The notes below the pieces were generated by a model, which did not search any database, was not told the origin of the DNA, and was given only the letters and a program-made list of their open reading frames with translations. DNA of 64,000 nt from an uncultured Fretibacterium sp. GTDB taxonomy: Bacteria; Synergistota; Synergistia; Synergistales; Aminobacteriaceae. A program made the position numbers and the translations under genes. Below, one piece after another: positions 33,255-42,332 of this stretch; within the stretch, counting starts at the first letter, position 1, and each line of letters starts with the position of its first letter. The stretch lies in NCBI GenBank assembly GCA_937911045.1, contig CALEPX010000030.1, positions 1 to 64,000 on the forward strand, in the 5' to 3' direction.

Positions 33255-33911
33255 ATGGCGGAAATAGTAACGTTAGTGATGGAATCGCGTGAGAAGACAG
33301 GCAAAGGCGAGAATCATCGTCTCAGAAAAGCAGGTTACGTACCTTGCATTATTTACGGTCCGGAGATTCAAGAAAATATCAAAGGCAAGTTGAATGCTCG
33401 TGACGTTCAGAAAGTTTTGGCAGGACGCTGGGAGTCAGCAAGATTCAGCGTTAAATTGCCAAGCGGCGAAGATGAGTTGTGCATTATCCGTGAAGCTCAG
33501 AGACACCCGTTGACAGATGCACCGTTGCATATTGATTTCCTGCACTTGGTACGCGGCAAAAAGATCAAAATGAATATTCCGGTTGAAGTCGTCGGAGCAG
33601 AAGATTCTCAGGGTATCAAAGACGGCGGAGTTCTGGAAGCTACTCACGAACTCGAAGTTGAAACGCTGCCTATGAGCATTCCTGATGTTATCAAAGTTGA
33701 CGTGTCGGGCTTGAACGTTGGAGACGCAATTCACGCGAAAGATCTGGTGTTACCTGAGGGTGTTGAGTTAATGGTCGAACCGGACGAAGTTGTCGCGATA
33801 ATCGTAACGTCACGAGGTGTTGAGGACGCAGCTCCTGAGGAAGAACAGCCGGCAGCCGCAGATGTTGAAGTCGTAGCGAAGGGCAAAGCAGCTAAAGAAG
33901 AAGCCGAATAA
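33255..33911 (+). CDS. rplY: 50S ribosomal protein L25 (general stress protein Ctc type)
   Basis: The 218-residue long form of L25, with an N-terminal 5S rRNA-binding domain (REKTGKGENHRLRKAGYVPCIIYGP) and the TL5/Ctc C-terminal beta domain (VDVSGLNVGDAIHAKDLVLPEGVEL). An acidic, Ala-rich tail ends it. GAAAGGAAGC precedes the ATG. It is followed by pth, a common pairing. Confidence 0.95.
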   Translation: MAEIVTLVMESREKTGKGENHRLRKAGYVPCIIYGPEIQENIKGKLNARDVQKVLAGRWESARFSVKLPSGEDELCIIREAQRHPLTDAPLHIDFLHLVRGKKIKMNIPVEVVGAEDSQGIKDGGVLEATHELEVETLPMSIPDVIKVDVSGLNVGDAIHAKDLVLPEGVELMVEPDEVVAIIVTSRGVEDAAPEEEQPAAADVEVVAKGKAAKEEAE

Positions 33912-33920
33912 TTTTTTCAA

Positions 33921-34475
33921 ATGCGACTTGTAGCAGGTTTGGGCAATCCCGGCACGCAATATGTTTTCACACGCCATAACATGGGTTGGCTATGTGTCGA
34001 TCATTTCGTGGCGAATCATTCTCTGGGAGAATCGCAGGAGAAATTTCAGTCGCAATTCTGGAAATCTGGAGACGTAATTTTTCTGAAGCCGCTGACGTTC
34101 ATGAATCTTAGTGGGCGCGCGATAATCGAAGCCGTGAATTTCTACAAGATCGAACTCGAAAATATCCTGGTAGTTTACGATGACATGGCGTTACCGTTTG
34201 GGAAGTTGCGAATGCGAATGAAGGGCAGTGCGGGCGGTCATAACGGAATGGTGTCGATAATTTCGGAGTTAGGCAGCACGGAATTTCCCAGATTGCGAAT
34301 CGGAATTGGCAAGGCGCAATCGAGCATGATAAATCACGTTCTGGGACATTTGAGCGATGATGAAAGACTTGAGCTTCCAAAAATTCTGGACTTAGCTGAA
34401 TCAGGAATTGAATCTTGGCTGAGTGACGGGATTGACAAGGCGATGTCAAAAGTGAACTCGATGAAAAACGAATAA
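33921..34475 (+). CDS. pth: Peptidyl-tRNA hydrolase
   Basis: Frees tRNA from peptidyl-tRNA released during abortive translation. Residues RLVAGLGNPGTQYVFTRHNMGW (Asn and catalytic His), FLKPLTFMNLSGRAI, VVYDDMALPFGKLRMRMKGS and GGHNGMVSII define the family. At 184 residues it is of normal size. It lies nine bases after rplY. Confidence 0.96.
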   Translation: MRLVAGLGNPGTQYVFTRHNMGWLCVDHFVANHSLGESQEKFQSQFWKSGDVIFLKPLTFMNLSGRAIIEAVNFYKIELENILVVYDDMALPFGKLRMRMKGSAGGHNGMVSIISELGSTEFPRLRIGIGKAQSSMINHVLGHLSDDERLELPKILDLAESGIESWLSDGIDKAMSKVNSMKNE

Positions 34476-34502
34476 TAATTACGCAAAATATGCAGTGAAA
34501 AG

Positions 34503-34528
34503 CTCTCGAAAAAATCGGGAGTTTTTTT
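34503..34528 (+). terminator. Terminator after pth
   Basis: Stem CTCTCGA/TCGGGAG, short A-rich loop, seven T residues. Confidence 0.8.
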
Positions 34529-34582
34529 GTTAGCTATGATATTATGGACTTGAAAAATTTTCCCAAGGAAGGAACGATGTTA

Positions 34583-37405
34583 ATGAAAAAGCAATTCTTA
34601 GTTTTAACGACGCTGTGTCTTGTTATATGTATGATATTTGCGTCAACGGTTTCATTTGCAGCAACATTTACGCCGGGAACTTACGAAGGCTCGGGCAAAG
34701 GTTACAGTGAAGAATCAAACGTTACGGTCAAAGTTACGGTTGATGATTCGAAAATCACTGCTGTAGAGATCGAAGGTGCTGGTGAAGTTCCGTTCGGAGT
34801 TCCGAATTTCGAGACTTATTCCCAAGCGTTAATCGGTCGTACTGACGGCAAAATCGACGCTGTAGCCGGTGCAACAATGACCCGTGACGGAGTTTCTGAA
34901 GCTGTGGAGAACGCTCTCAAGAAAGCAAAGCCTGCTCTAGCTTCAGCAGCAACATCAACATTTACGCCGGGAACTTACGAGGGTTCTGGCAAAGGTTACA
35001 GTGAAGAATCAAACGTTACGGTCAAAGTTACGGTTGATTCCGACAAAATCACCGCTGTAGAGATCGAAGGTGCTGGTGAAGTTCCGTTCGGTGTTCCGAA
35101 TTTCGAGACTTATTCCAAAGCATTAATCGGTCGTACTGACGGCAAAATCGACGCAGTAGCCGGTGCAACAATGACCCGTGATGGAGTTTCTGAAGCCGTC
35201 GAGAACGCTCTCAAGAAAGCAAAACCCGTTGCAAGCGCAAGTTCCGAAAATGCTGCGTTATCATTCACAGCTGGCGAATATACCGCCTCGGCAAATGGCT
35301 ACAACGCTCCGGTCGTCGTGAAAGTCGTTTTTGACAACGAGAAAATTACGGCAATCGAAATCGCGGATAGTCACGAAACTGCTCACGTAGGTGATATTGC
35401 GTTCGGAATTATGATCCCGGATATGCTCAAGGCTAACGGCTCAGGTGTTGACGGTGTTTCAGGCGCAACTTTCTCTACAAGAGCCTTGCGTAATGCTGTG
35501 ATTAATGCTGCTGAACAGGCGAATTGCACAAATCTTGACGCGTTCAAGGCCGCAAAAGTTCAACACGCTAAAGATGAGCCGGTTAAAGTGATTTACGATG
35601 TAGTAATCGTCGGTGCTGGTGGTGCTGGAGTTGCTGCTGCTGCTCAGGCTGCACAGTTAGGAAACACGGTTCTATTAATCGAGAAAAACGCTGAAATTGG
35701 CGGAAATACTTTGGTTTCGGGCGGTCAATATCAGAGCGTAATGCCGTATCTCGTTTGGGATCCGACAAATCCTGACGCAACAACTGGTGTCTACGCTTTC
35801 AACGGTCAGACGTATGAGAAAGTGAAATCCGTTCCGGGCTGCATCAAAGAACTCGAAATGATCTATAACTGGAACGAAGCAGAATTTGACGCGGATTATT
35901 ATAAAGATCACGAGTACGTTGCCGGTGACGCTGCCGAATTATCAAAGCACGGTGTCCACGCAGAATATTTGCCGGTTCTCAAAGCACTCAAAGCCGAAAT
36001 CAAGCAGTATCTCGACTGGGCTAAACCAAAACTCGAAGCCGGAATCCCTGAGAATCAATTAGCGTTGTTCTCGACACTGAATCTTCACATATTCCAGACT
36101 TATTACGGCGGACTGAGACAGAGCGCGGATAAGTCACAATGGATTTACGGAAATGTCGAACTCGTCAAGCAATTCATCGAGGGTGCGCAGGGTTTGAAAG
36201 AATGGCTCGAAGCTATGGGTTCGGAATTTCACGAGGACACTCAGCCAACGTTGATCGGTGCGTTATGGTATCGTGAAAACGAATTTGTCGGCGCAAAAGT
36301 TGATACTGATGGTGACGGCGTTCCTGAAAATTACCCGGGACGTTGGGGAACGTTTTTTGTAGCTCCGGTGAATGCGTTCCTGAAAGCTAATCCCAAAAAT
36401 CAAATTATGCTCAGAACGACAGTCAAAGAATTATTAACGGATAATTCGCGCGTAATCGGTGTGAAAGCAACTCGCAATGACGGAACTGAAATCGAAGCTT
36501 ATGCTGCTAAGGGCGTAATTTTGTCAACAGGCGGTTATGCTGCGAACTTGACGAAAGTTGTCGAAGAGAATATTTACTGGTCAACGGAATATTTATCAAC
36601 GCAGACGAAAACTACGAATCGCTCATCACTTCAAGGTGACGGCATAACGATGGCTCAGAAAATCGGCGCAGATGTTACGGGACTTGGCTTCACTCAGTTA
36701 ATGCCTATCTCATGGGTCGATAACGGAAATTTGGCGTTCGGCGGCGGAAATTACGCGTGCTGGATTAATCCCAACACCGGTCACAGATTCGTCGACGAAG
36801 GCTCAGAACGTGACGTGTTATCGCTCGCTGAATTTAGAAACGGAATGGATTACAAAGGCTCGAAAGGCGCGTTCCTGGAATTTTACAACGCTGAGCAGTT
36901 AATGCCCGCTCCGACACAGTTACCAGACGGAGATTTTCCGGGACGTTATTACAGGCGAAAAATTTCTGAACTCGGCGAATTATTCAAAGAATTGGGAGTG
37001 AAAGCTGATCCCGAAACTGTAATCGCAACGATCAGAGCTTATGACAAAGCAGTAATGACTGGCAGCGAATTTCCTGATGTCGGCAAAGCTATCGCGTCCA
37101 GATGTGTCGGAAACGTGCAGAAAAACGCGGACGGCAGCTATAATATCGAAAGCTATGATCTTGATAACGCGCTCTTAACGATAAGATTGCTTGCTCCGAG
37201 TACGCATCACACTATGGGCGGATTGGTCGTCGATACGGGACGGCATGTTCTGGCGACGAACGGCAAAATAATTCCGGGATTGTACGCGGCTGGAGAAGTT
37301 ACGGGCGGCATTCACGGCGGAAATCGTCTGGGAGGAAACGCTATAACCGAAATTTTCGTCTCAGGCAGAACCGCAGCTAACACACTTAACGCTGATAACA
37401 AGTAA
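34583..37405 (+). CDS. Exported flavoprotein reductase with three FMN-binding domains
   Basis: A 940-residue flavoprotein of the fumarate reductase/urocanate reductase type. It has a signal peptide (ending VSFAA), three FMN_bind domains and a FAD-binding domain (YDVVIVGAGGAGVAAAAQAAQ, IGGNTLVSGGQ), and ends GNRLGGNAITEIFVSGRTA. The first two FMN domains are nearly identical (DAVAGATMTRDGV). The third carries the standard covalent-FMN motif DGVSGATFST. The active-site region HTMGGLVVDT is present. It likely reduces a small acid with electrons delivered through the FMN domains outside the cytoplasm; the acceptor is not readable. The ATG at 34583 has GGAAGG nine bases before it. Confidence 0.88.
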   Translation: MKKQFLVLTTLCLVICMIFASTVSFAATFTPGTYEGSGKGYSEESNVTVKVTVDDSKITAVEIEGAGEVPFGVPNFETYSQALIGRTDGKIDAVAGATMTRDGVSEAVENALKKAKPALASAATSTFTPGTYEGSGKGYSEESNVTVKVTVDSDKITAVEIEGAGEVPFGVPNFETYSKALIGRTDGKIDAVAGATMTRDGVSEAVENALKKAKPVASASSENAALSFTAGEYTASANGYNAPVVVKVVFDNEKITAIEIADSHETAHVGDIAFGIMIPDMLKANGSGVDGVSGATFSTRALRNAVINAAEQANCTNLDAFKAAKVQHAKDEPVKVIYDVVIVGAGGAGVAAAAQAAQLGNTVLLIEKNAEIGGNTLVSGGQYQSVMPYLVWDPTNPDATTGVYAFNGQTYEKVKSVPGCIKELEMIYNWNEAEFDADYYKDHEYVAGDAAELSKHGVHAEYLPVLKALKAEIKQYLDWAKPKLEAGIPENQLALFSTLNLHIFQTYYGGLRQSADKSQWIYGNVELVKQFIEGAQGLKEWLEAMGSEFHEDTQPTLIGALWYRENEFVGAKVDTDGDGVPENYPGRWGTFFVAPVNAFLKANPKNQIMLRTTVKELLTDNSRVIGVKATRNDGTEIEAYAAKGVILSTGGYAANLTKVVEENIYWSTEYLSTQTKTTNRSSLQGDGITMAQKIGADVTGLGFTQLMPISWVDNGNLAFGGGNYACWINPNTGHRFVDEGSERDVLSLAEFRNGMDYKGSKGAFLEFYNAEQLMPAPTQLPDGDFPGRYYRRKISELGELFKELGVKADPETVIATIRAYDKAVMTGSEFPDVGKAIASRCVGNVQKNADGSYNIESYDLDNALLTIRLLAPSTHHTMGGLVVDTGRHVLATNGKIIPGLYAAGEVTGGIHGGNRLGGNAITEIFVSGRTAANTLNADNK
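34667..35230 (+). repeat. Tandem 294-base duplication of an FMN-binding domain
   Basis: The segment starting TTTACGCCGGGAACTTACGA at 34667 recurs at 34961 with few substitutions, giving two almost identical 98-codon units in frame. The third FMN domain is diverged and not part of the duplication. Confidence 0.9.
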
Positions 37406-37430
37406 ATTTGATATTTTGAATTATTTCTCG

Positions 37431-37469
37431 AACTCCCTGTGAATTATTAATTGCAGGGGGTTTGTTATT
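37431..37469 (+). terminator. Terminator after the flavoprotein gene
   Basis: Stem AACTCCCTG/CAGGGGGTT followed by a T-rich stretch. Confidence 0.6.
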
Positions 37470-37500
37470 TTTGGGAGTTATTTTTGGGGAGGTGCTTTTC

Positions 37501-37854
37501 ATGATGGAAATGTTATTACGAATCGAAACTGTGTTTCAGTTAATCGTTCAGTACGGGATTTTGCTGCTGGAATTTGCAGGTGTTGCGATTTTGCTCGCTA
37601 CGACTGTGAAAAGTATTTTCGGGTGTTTGTGCCGCGATTCACGAGTAAGATTGACGCTTGCTCAGGGGATTGCTCTTGCTCTGGAATTTAAGCTCGGCGG
37701 CGAGGTCTTGAGAACTGTAATTGTTCGTGAATGGAGTGAGATGGCAATTTTGGGAGCGATAATTCTGCTGCGAGGCGCGCTGACATTCCTGATTCACTGG
37801 GAGATCAAGAACGAAGAAGCCCAGATTAAGTCACGAGAAAATATTCATGCCTGA
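37501..37854 (+). CDS. DUF1622 family membrane protein
   Basis: A 117-residue protein with about three membrane segments (LIVQYGILLLEFAGVAILL, EMAILGAIILLRGALTFLI). It contains the DUF1622 pattern RLTLAQGIALALEFKLGGEVLRTVI. Its function is unknown. GGGGAGG precedes the ATG. Its last 24 bases overlap the convergent yraN gene. Confidence 0.8.
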   Translation: MMEMLLRIETVFQLIVQYGILLLEFAGVAILLATTVKSIFGCLCRDSRVRLTLAQGIALALEFKLGGEVLRTVIVREWSEMAILGAIILLRGALTFLIHWEIKNEEAQIKSRENIHA

Positions 37855-38253
37855 TGTTACGTCTTTAACGTGTTCGATTTCAAGATCAAGATTTTTCTCG
37901 TCAAGCATTTCACGAATCGTCATTTGTTTTTTAAGCGTAATTCCGATTACGTCAAATCGCCAGCAATTTTCCCAACCGATTTCCTCGATTAATGCACGCG
38001 CTGTCCGGATTAGTTTGCGCAATTTCTGAGTGCCGACTGTGTCCAACGGCGCTTGAATTTTCCCGAGAGTTCGACACCTGACCTCGACAATCACAAGCTC
38101 CGGAAGATTCGCAACGCTTTCATCGAGCGCAATAATATCTAGTTCGCCGAATTGATTCGAATAATTTCGCCCGAGAATCTTATAGCCAATCTCGCACAAA
38201 AATTTCGCGGCACGTTCTTCTGATAATTTTCCGAGTTCAGACGTGTAATTCAT
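37831..38253 (-). CDS. yraN: UPF0102/YraN endonuclease-fold protein
   Basis: The 140-residue YraN family protein has GKLSEERAAKFLCEIGYKILGRNY, FGELDIIALDE and LVIVEVRCRT, with the D-ExR-type core of the restriction-endonuclease fold. Its function is not settled. It ends the minus-strand lepB-rbgA-rnhB-ylqG-ylqH cluster, where YraN is often found. Confidence 0.9.
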   Translation of the reverse strand: MNYTSELGKLSEERAAKFLCEIGYKILGRNYSNQFGELDIIALDESVANLPELVIVEVRCRTLGKIQAPLDTVGTQKLRKLIRTARALIEEIGWENCWRFDVIGITLKKQMTIREMLDEKNLDLEIEHVKDVTSGMNIFS

Positions 38254-38271
38254 CGCGAATTATTTCCGGAA

Positions 38272-38562
38272 TTATTTTCTGCCCTGAGCTTCTTTGTCGA
38301 GCCTGTAAACCCACGCCAGAACTCTAGCAACAACTTCGTATAATTCAGCCGGAATTTCCTCGCCAAGTTCAAGCGATATTAACGCCGAAACTAACGCTGC
38401 ATCTTCAACAATCGGCACATCTGCTTCGACCGCACGTTCGATTATTTTCTTCGCGATGAAGCCCTCGCCTTTCGCAAGCAATACCGGCGCACGCATTTGT
38501 TTGCTGTCATATTTTACTGCAACTGCACGTTCACGTTTATTATTTTCTTGATTATCTGCCAT
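38272..38562 (-). CDS. ylqH: FlhB C-terminal-like protein (YlqH)
   Basis: A 96-residue stand-alone copy of the FlhB/YscU cytoplasmic C-terminal domain: AVAVKYDSKQMRAPVLLAKG, GFIAKKIIERAVEADVPIVED and IPAELYEVVARVLAWVY. It lacks FlhB's membrane part and the autocleaved NPTH site. No flagellar genes are in the window. Its role is unknown. The pairing with ylqG matches Bacillus. Confidence 0.85.
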   Translation of the reverse strand: MADNQENNKRERAVAVKYDSKQMRAPVLLAKGEGFIAKKIIERAVEADVPIVEDAALVSALISLELGEEIPAELYEVVARVLAWVYRLDKEAQGRK

Positions 38563-38582
38563 GTGATTATTATAAATAATAT

Positions 38583-39701
38583 CTAAACCGTAATGTCAAG
38601 TCCCCTTCCAGAAAGCAGCATATCACGTTCACTCTCCGCAGCTTTCCGACTGATCCCGATAAATTGCACCGGTAACGCTACACCGTCCAATTCACGGCGC
38701 AATTCTCGACGACGCGATTCCAGAATCCTGAACGTTTCCAATTTTTCTGCGCTGAGATTCAAGTTACACGCTTTGCCATCACTCTCGACTAAGCCGCCGA
38801 CACGTCCCAAAACTGAGCCGGTTATTCCGAAACCGACTTGCCAATATTTCTGATCTTCATTTTCGTACGAACGCCCGACGTAAATTTTCGCGGTCATGTT
38901 TGCCGAGTCATTTATTTCGTGTAAAGGCCAAAACGGTGCTGCTAATAACGCCGGATTAACTTCGTGACGGGGACTTCGCATCAAAATCGACTGAGCCTGC
39001 AAAAATCTCGAAATATCACCCTCGCCTTCCTTCATGTTTTTCAAAGCTTTCACAGGATCTTCGCCTTTAGACATTCTCTCGCGTAATTCTTTACGGATTT
39101 TGTCCCAGATTTCAGTTGCTTCCGCACCGTTCATAGCCGCATATTCAGACAATAACAGCGCATTCTCTGCCGTCATCGGAACATCTCGCGCCCATAATTC
39201 GATCATCGACGATAATTGCTCAGGTTGAGAACCAGATTTTCGCCACGCATCTTTTATCGCAGCCAAGACTTCACTCGATAACGGCAGCCCTCGCGATAAC
39301 AACGCCGTCGCCAATTCCCTGTCACGCAACGGAACTTGTGACAGAAACGACAACTCGCCCTGAGATAATCGCAAAACCGGAACACCATCAGCACCAGAAG
39401 CATCCCAAACAGCGTTGAATCTCTCGCCAACGATTAAATTCACCGTCGCACGCGCGCGCAATTCCTGAGGAACTCCGCGAACGTCTACCCGAACCAAATA
39501 TGTCCCGTCATCATTTTTCGCTAACACTTGACCTTCAACAGTCATTCCCGTTCGAATGCCAGTTAATCCGGGGCGCGTAACTTGTTGCGTTTGAGTTGGG
39601 CTTATCTGGCTCTCGATTTGTCCATGATGCTGCGTGTTCGTGTTTATATTCTGGTTGTAATTCTGGTCAATATTTACGTTAAGATTGCTTATTCCCGCCA
39701 A
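38583..39701 (-). CDS. YlqG-like protein, unknown
   Basis: A 372-residue protein. The first 45 residues are Asn/Gln/Thr-rich. An N-terminal beta region (GMTVEGQVLAKNDDGTYLVRV) and a helical middle follow, then a region resembling the FliK/hook-length-control C-terminal fold (KIYVGRSYENEDQKYWQVGFGI, LNLSAEKLETFRILESRR). Assignment rests on position between rnhB and ylqH, as in Bacillus ylqG, rather than on a strong motif. Its function is unknown. Confidence 0.6.
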   Translation of the reverse strand: MAGISNLNVNIDQNYNQNINTNTQHHGQIESQISPTQTQQVTRPGLTGIRTGMTVEGQVLAKNDDGTYLVRVDVRGVPQELRARATVNLIVGERFNAVWDASGADGVPVLRLSQGELSFLSQVPLRDRELATALLSRGLPLSSEVLAAIKDAWRKSGSQPEQLSSMIELWARDVPMTAENALLLSEYAAMNGAEATEIWDKIRKELRERMSKGEDPVKALKNMKEGEGDISRFLQAQSILMRSPRHEVNPALLAAPFWPLHEINDSANMTAKIYVGRSYENEDQKYWQVGFGITGSVLGRVGGLVESDGKACNLNLSAEKLETFRILESRRRELRRELDGVALPVQFIGISRKAAESERDMLLSGRGLDITV

Positions 39702-39715
39702 ATTATTTCACCTGC

Positions 39716-41593
39716 CTATTTGCCAGTCGTATCGAGAAATTTCTTGATTTCCTGTCGCAAATTCTCGTCGATTGAACCCATGTCGCGAACTCTCTCAAGA
39801 AAATATTTGTCCGCTTTAGTAAAATTCTCAAGATCGTTTATCATGTTTCGGGCAATTTTTTCAAGCGCAATTTTCGTCTCAAGCTTCACACGCTCATCAA
39901 GTTCAGGATTATATTTCAACGAATGCAGCAGGAAATATCTTTTCTCAGCGATTTTGCTTTCCGGGTTATGACTTATTCTCTCGATAATTTCCGCAATGAT
40001 TTTTCGCGCCTCAGAACGTGCTTCTTCGATTTCAGAACCGGAGAGTTTCGCAAAGTTGAACAGCCCGTCACCCTCAAGCTTCGAGAAATTACCGTAACCG
40101 TAAAGTCCGCCGAGTGTGAAAATATTTCCCAAACCTTGAGCAATCGATGAGCCTATGTATTCGCCAATGCCGTCGTTGTCGTTAAAGCTTCTCTCACCGG
40201 AAACGTAATACCAGATATATGACTTCTTGTAATCCTGGCGCAAATTCTCATCGCCATCGAAATACAAATCACCCAGAATATGCGCTGCAGCCGCGTAACC
40301 ATCACGTGCTAATATCTCGTAATATTTCGCAGCCTCAGAATAATTTTTCGAAACTTTCATGCCAACACGGTACATTTCTCCGAGCGTCCCAATCGCTTCA
40401 ATATCTCCGTTATCAGCCTTCATTAGCAAATTCGCAAGTTCAGGACTTCCCAGCATCGAAACTGATCGCATTTGATACGGCAATTTCGCAAAATCAAGTT
40501 CTCCGGACTCAATCTGTGACAGAAATATTTTGCTCAAATCTTTTTCCAGCTCGAACGTAATGTTAATATTTATCCTGTCAGCAGCAAGTTGTTTCTCTCC
40601 GATTATGAAATACGACACAGCCGCGAACAAATTCTCAGCCCAGTCATTTCGCGAGATATTTGCGCAGAATTTTTCGAGATGTTCAAGTGCGGATTTTCTA
40701 TCGTTATTCGTGACGCAATTCTGAATATAATATTTCTCAGCTTCGGCGCGCCACTGATCCACACGCAACACAGGTCTCCAGACTTTCTCGAAATTCTCAA
40801 GACACACAGAAATTTCCTGAGCATTCCCAATTTCCTGAGCAGCCTGCGCACGATAAATCCAGTACGGAGCATAAAAACGAAATTCTCGCTCAAGATAACG
40901 CAGCATAGAGAATCTTTTTGACGCGTCACGCTCATTGACTGCCTTGAATAAATCGTCGAAATTGTTCTGAACCAGCCTGTATTCGTCCGGAATATTATAT
41001 TTTCGCAGCAAGTTCCATGACGAATTTAGCAATCTGACTTGAAGCGCGTTGTATTTTTCGAGTTCCTGGCGTTCGATTTGCCATAATTCATCGTTCAGGA
41101 TTCCTCGCACAAAATTTCCTCTTCGACGATATGCAAAGTACGCTCGTGCGCAAGATTTTCCGACCGCAAATAACGCCCTTGTAGACGCAATATTCGGTTC
41201 GGGTGTCGTTGTTGCAATATAAGTTACTTCGGATTTTACGTCGCGAAACGCATCCGAGATCGATCTCATAATCTGAGCTTGTTCCCATTTATCGTAATTT
41301 TCCTGAACGCGCCGCAAATCTTCCTGAGCCAGAATTTTCCCGTTAATCGTGTTTAGCAATTCTTGATATAACGCGACAATTTCCGGATCTGATTCTATGC
41401 TGCCGATTTTGAGATTGCTGATAATATTCCTGTACTCGTAATCAAGCGTGATGCGGTCTTTAGTCGCGATTATCCGGTTAATTGATTCGATCGCCATGTT
41501 CAGCGCAAGAATCGTATATTGCGAATCGTAATCTTGCGCGAATGATTGTGTCGCGAATAACACCAGCATTATTATTAAGACAAGTTTCTTCAT
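39716..41593 (-). CDS. Exported Sel1-repeat protein
   Basis: A 625-residue protein with a signal peptide (ATQSFA-QD), a helical N-terminal half without known domains, and Sel1 repeats at about 385-465 (ANLLMKADNGDIEAIGTLGEMYRVG, and AAAHILGDLYFDGDENLRQDYKKSYIWY). Sel1 repeats are protein-binding scaffolds. It was inserted between rnhB and ylqG, which are neighbours in other bacteria. It may be lineage-specific. No lipobox or anchor is seen, so it is probably periplasmic. Confidence 0.75.
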   Translation of the reverse strand: MKKLVLIIMLVLFATQSFAQDYDSQYTILALNMAIESINRIIATKDRITLDYEYRNIISNLKIGSIESDPEIVALYQELLNTINGKILAQEDLRRVQENYDKWEQAQIMRSISDAFRDVKSEVTYIATTTPEPNIASTRALFAVGKSCARAYFAYRRRGNFVRGILNDELWQIERQELEKYNALQVRLLNSSWNLLRKYNIPDEYRLVQNNFDDLFKAVNERDASKRFSMLRYLEREFRFYAPYWIYRAQAAQEIGNAQEISVCLENFEKVWRPVLRVDQWRAEAEKYYIQNCVTNNDRKSALEHLEKFCANISRNDWAENLFAAVSYFIIGEKQLAADRININITFELEKDLSKIFLSQIESGELDFAKLPYQMRSVSMLGSPELANLLMKADNGDIEAIGTLGEMYRVGMKVSKNYSEAAKYYEILARDGYAAAAHILGDLYFDGDENLRQDYKKSYIWYYVSGERSFNDNDGIGEYIGSSIAQGLGNIFTLGGLYGYGNFSKLEGDGLFNFAKLSGSEIEEARSEARKIIAEIIERISHNPESKIAEKRYFLLHSLKYNPELDERVKLETKIALEKIARNMINDLENFTKADKYFLERVRDMGSIDENLRQEIKKFLDTTGK

Positions 41594-41624
41594 GATTCAC
41601 ATCTCCTTTTGCAAAAATATTTTC

Positions 41625-42332
41625 TCATAAGCCGATTTTCCTGCAAAACGATTTCCGGTGAATTGCGCAAAGCCCTTTTTCGAGAATCGCAGCTCTGTGA
41701 TCTTTCGTTGGGTAGCCTTTATTGTGCGCGAAATTATAGCCCGGGTAAATTTGGTCAAGTGTAAGCATTAATCTGTCACGCAGAACTTTCGCAACAACTG
41801 ACGCTGCCGAAACCGCCGGAATTAACGCATCCGCCTTCACCAGAACCCACTGCAAAATTCTTCGGTTATCCGGTAATTCATCTAGATCGCTGATTCGTCG
41901 TGAGCCATCGACTATTACACACGCAATTTCGCCTTTGATTTCCGGACGGATTTTCATAACGCACTGAGCCATCGACCACAGAGCCGTACGCAAAATATTT
42001 TCCTGCTCAATCCTGCGAACACTGCCGAATTTCATTTTCCAAGTTACGCCGAGTTCGTTCATGTATTCGAATAAATCTTCGCGTTCTTGAAAATTGAGTT
42101 TTTTCGAGTCCCTCAGACCTGCGGATAATAATTCACGCTCTTGCCGCCGTGTCAGAAAAACTGCCGCCGCCGACATCGGACCTGCCAATGCTCCCGTGCC
42201 TGCTTCATCCGTGCCGATTACTGCGCCTCTGTGCCTGAGTTCAGCGAGTAATTCCAGAGCGTCTTCTGGTGTTTCGTGCGAAGTTAGTATCAAGTCCTCT
42301 TCGAATAATTGCAGCTGTTGAAAACGTATCAT
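41625..42332 (-). CDS. rnhB: Ribonuclease HII with altered GRG motif
   Basis: The 235-residue enzyme removes ribonucleotides from DNA and cuts RNA-DNA hybrids. Catalytic acids are seen in GTDEAG (Asp42, Glu43), IVDGS and SVVAKVLRDRLM. The normal GRG motif after DEA, which reads the RNA-DNA junction, is GTG here (GTDEAGTGALAGP). The codon is ACG; AGG would give Arg, so a single base differs. The first 35 residues form an extension. It overlaps rbgA by four bases and is translated with it. Confidence 0.9.
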   Translation of the reverse strand: MIRFQQLQLFEEDLILTSHETPEDALELLAELRHRGAVIGTDEAGTGALAGPMSAAAVFLTRRQERELLSAGLRDSKKLNFQEREDLFEYMNELGVTWKMKFGSVRRIEQENILRTALWSMAQCVMKIRPEIKGEIACVIVDGSRRISDLDELPDNRRILQWVLVKADALIPAVSAASVVAKVLRDRLMLTLDQIYPGYNFAHNKGYPTKDHRAAILEKGLCAIHRKSFCRKIGL

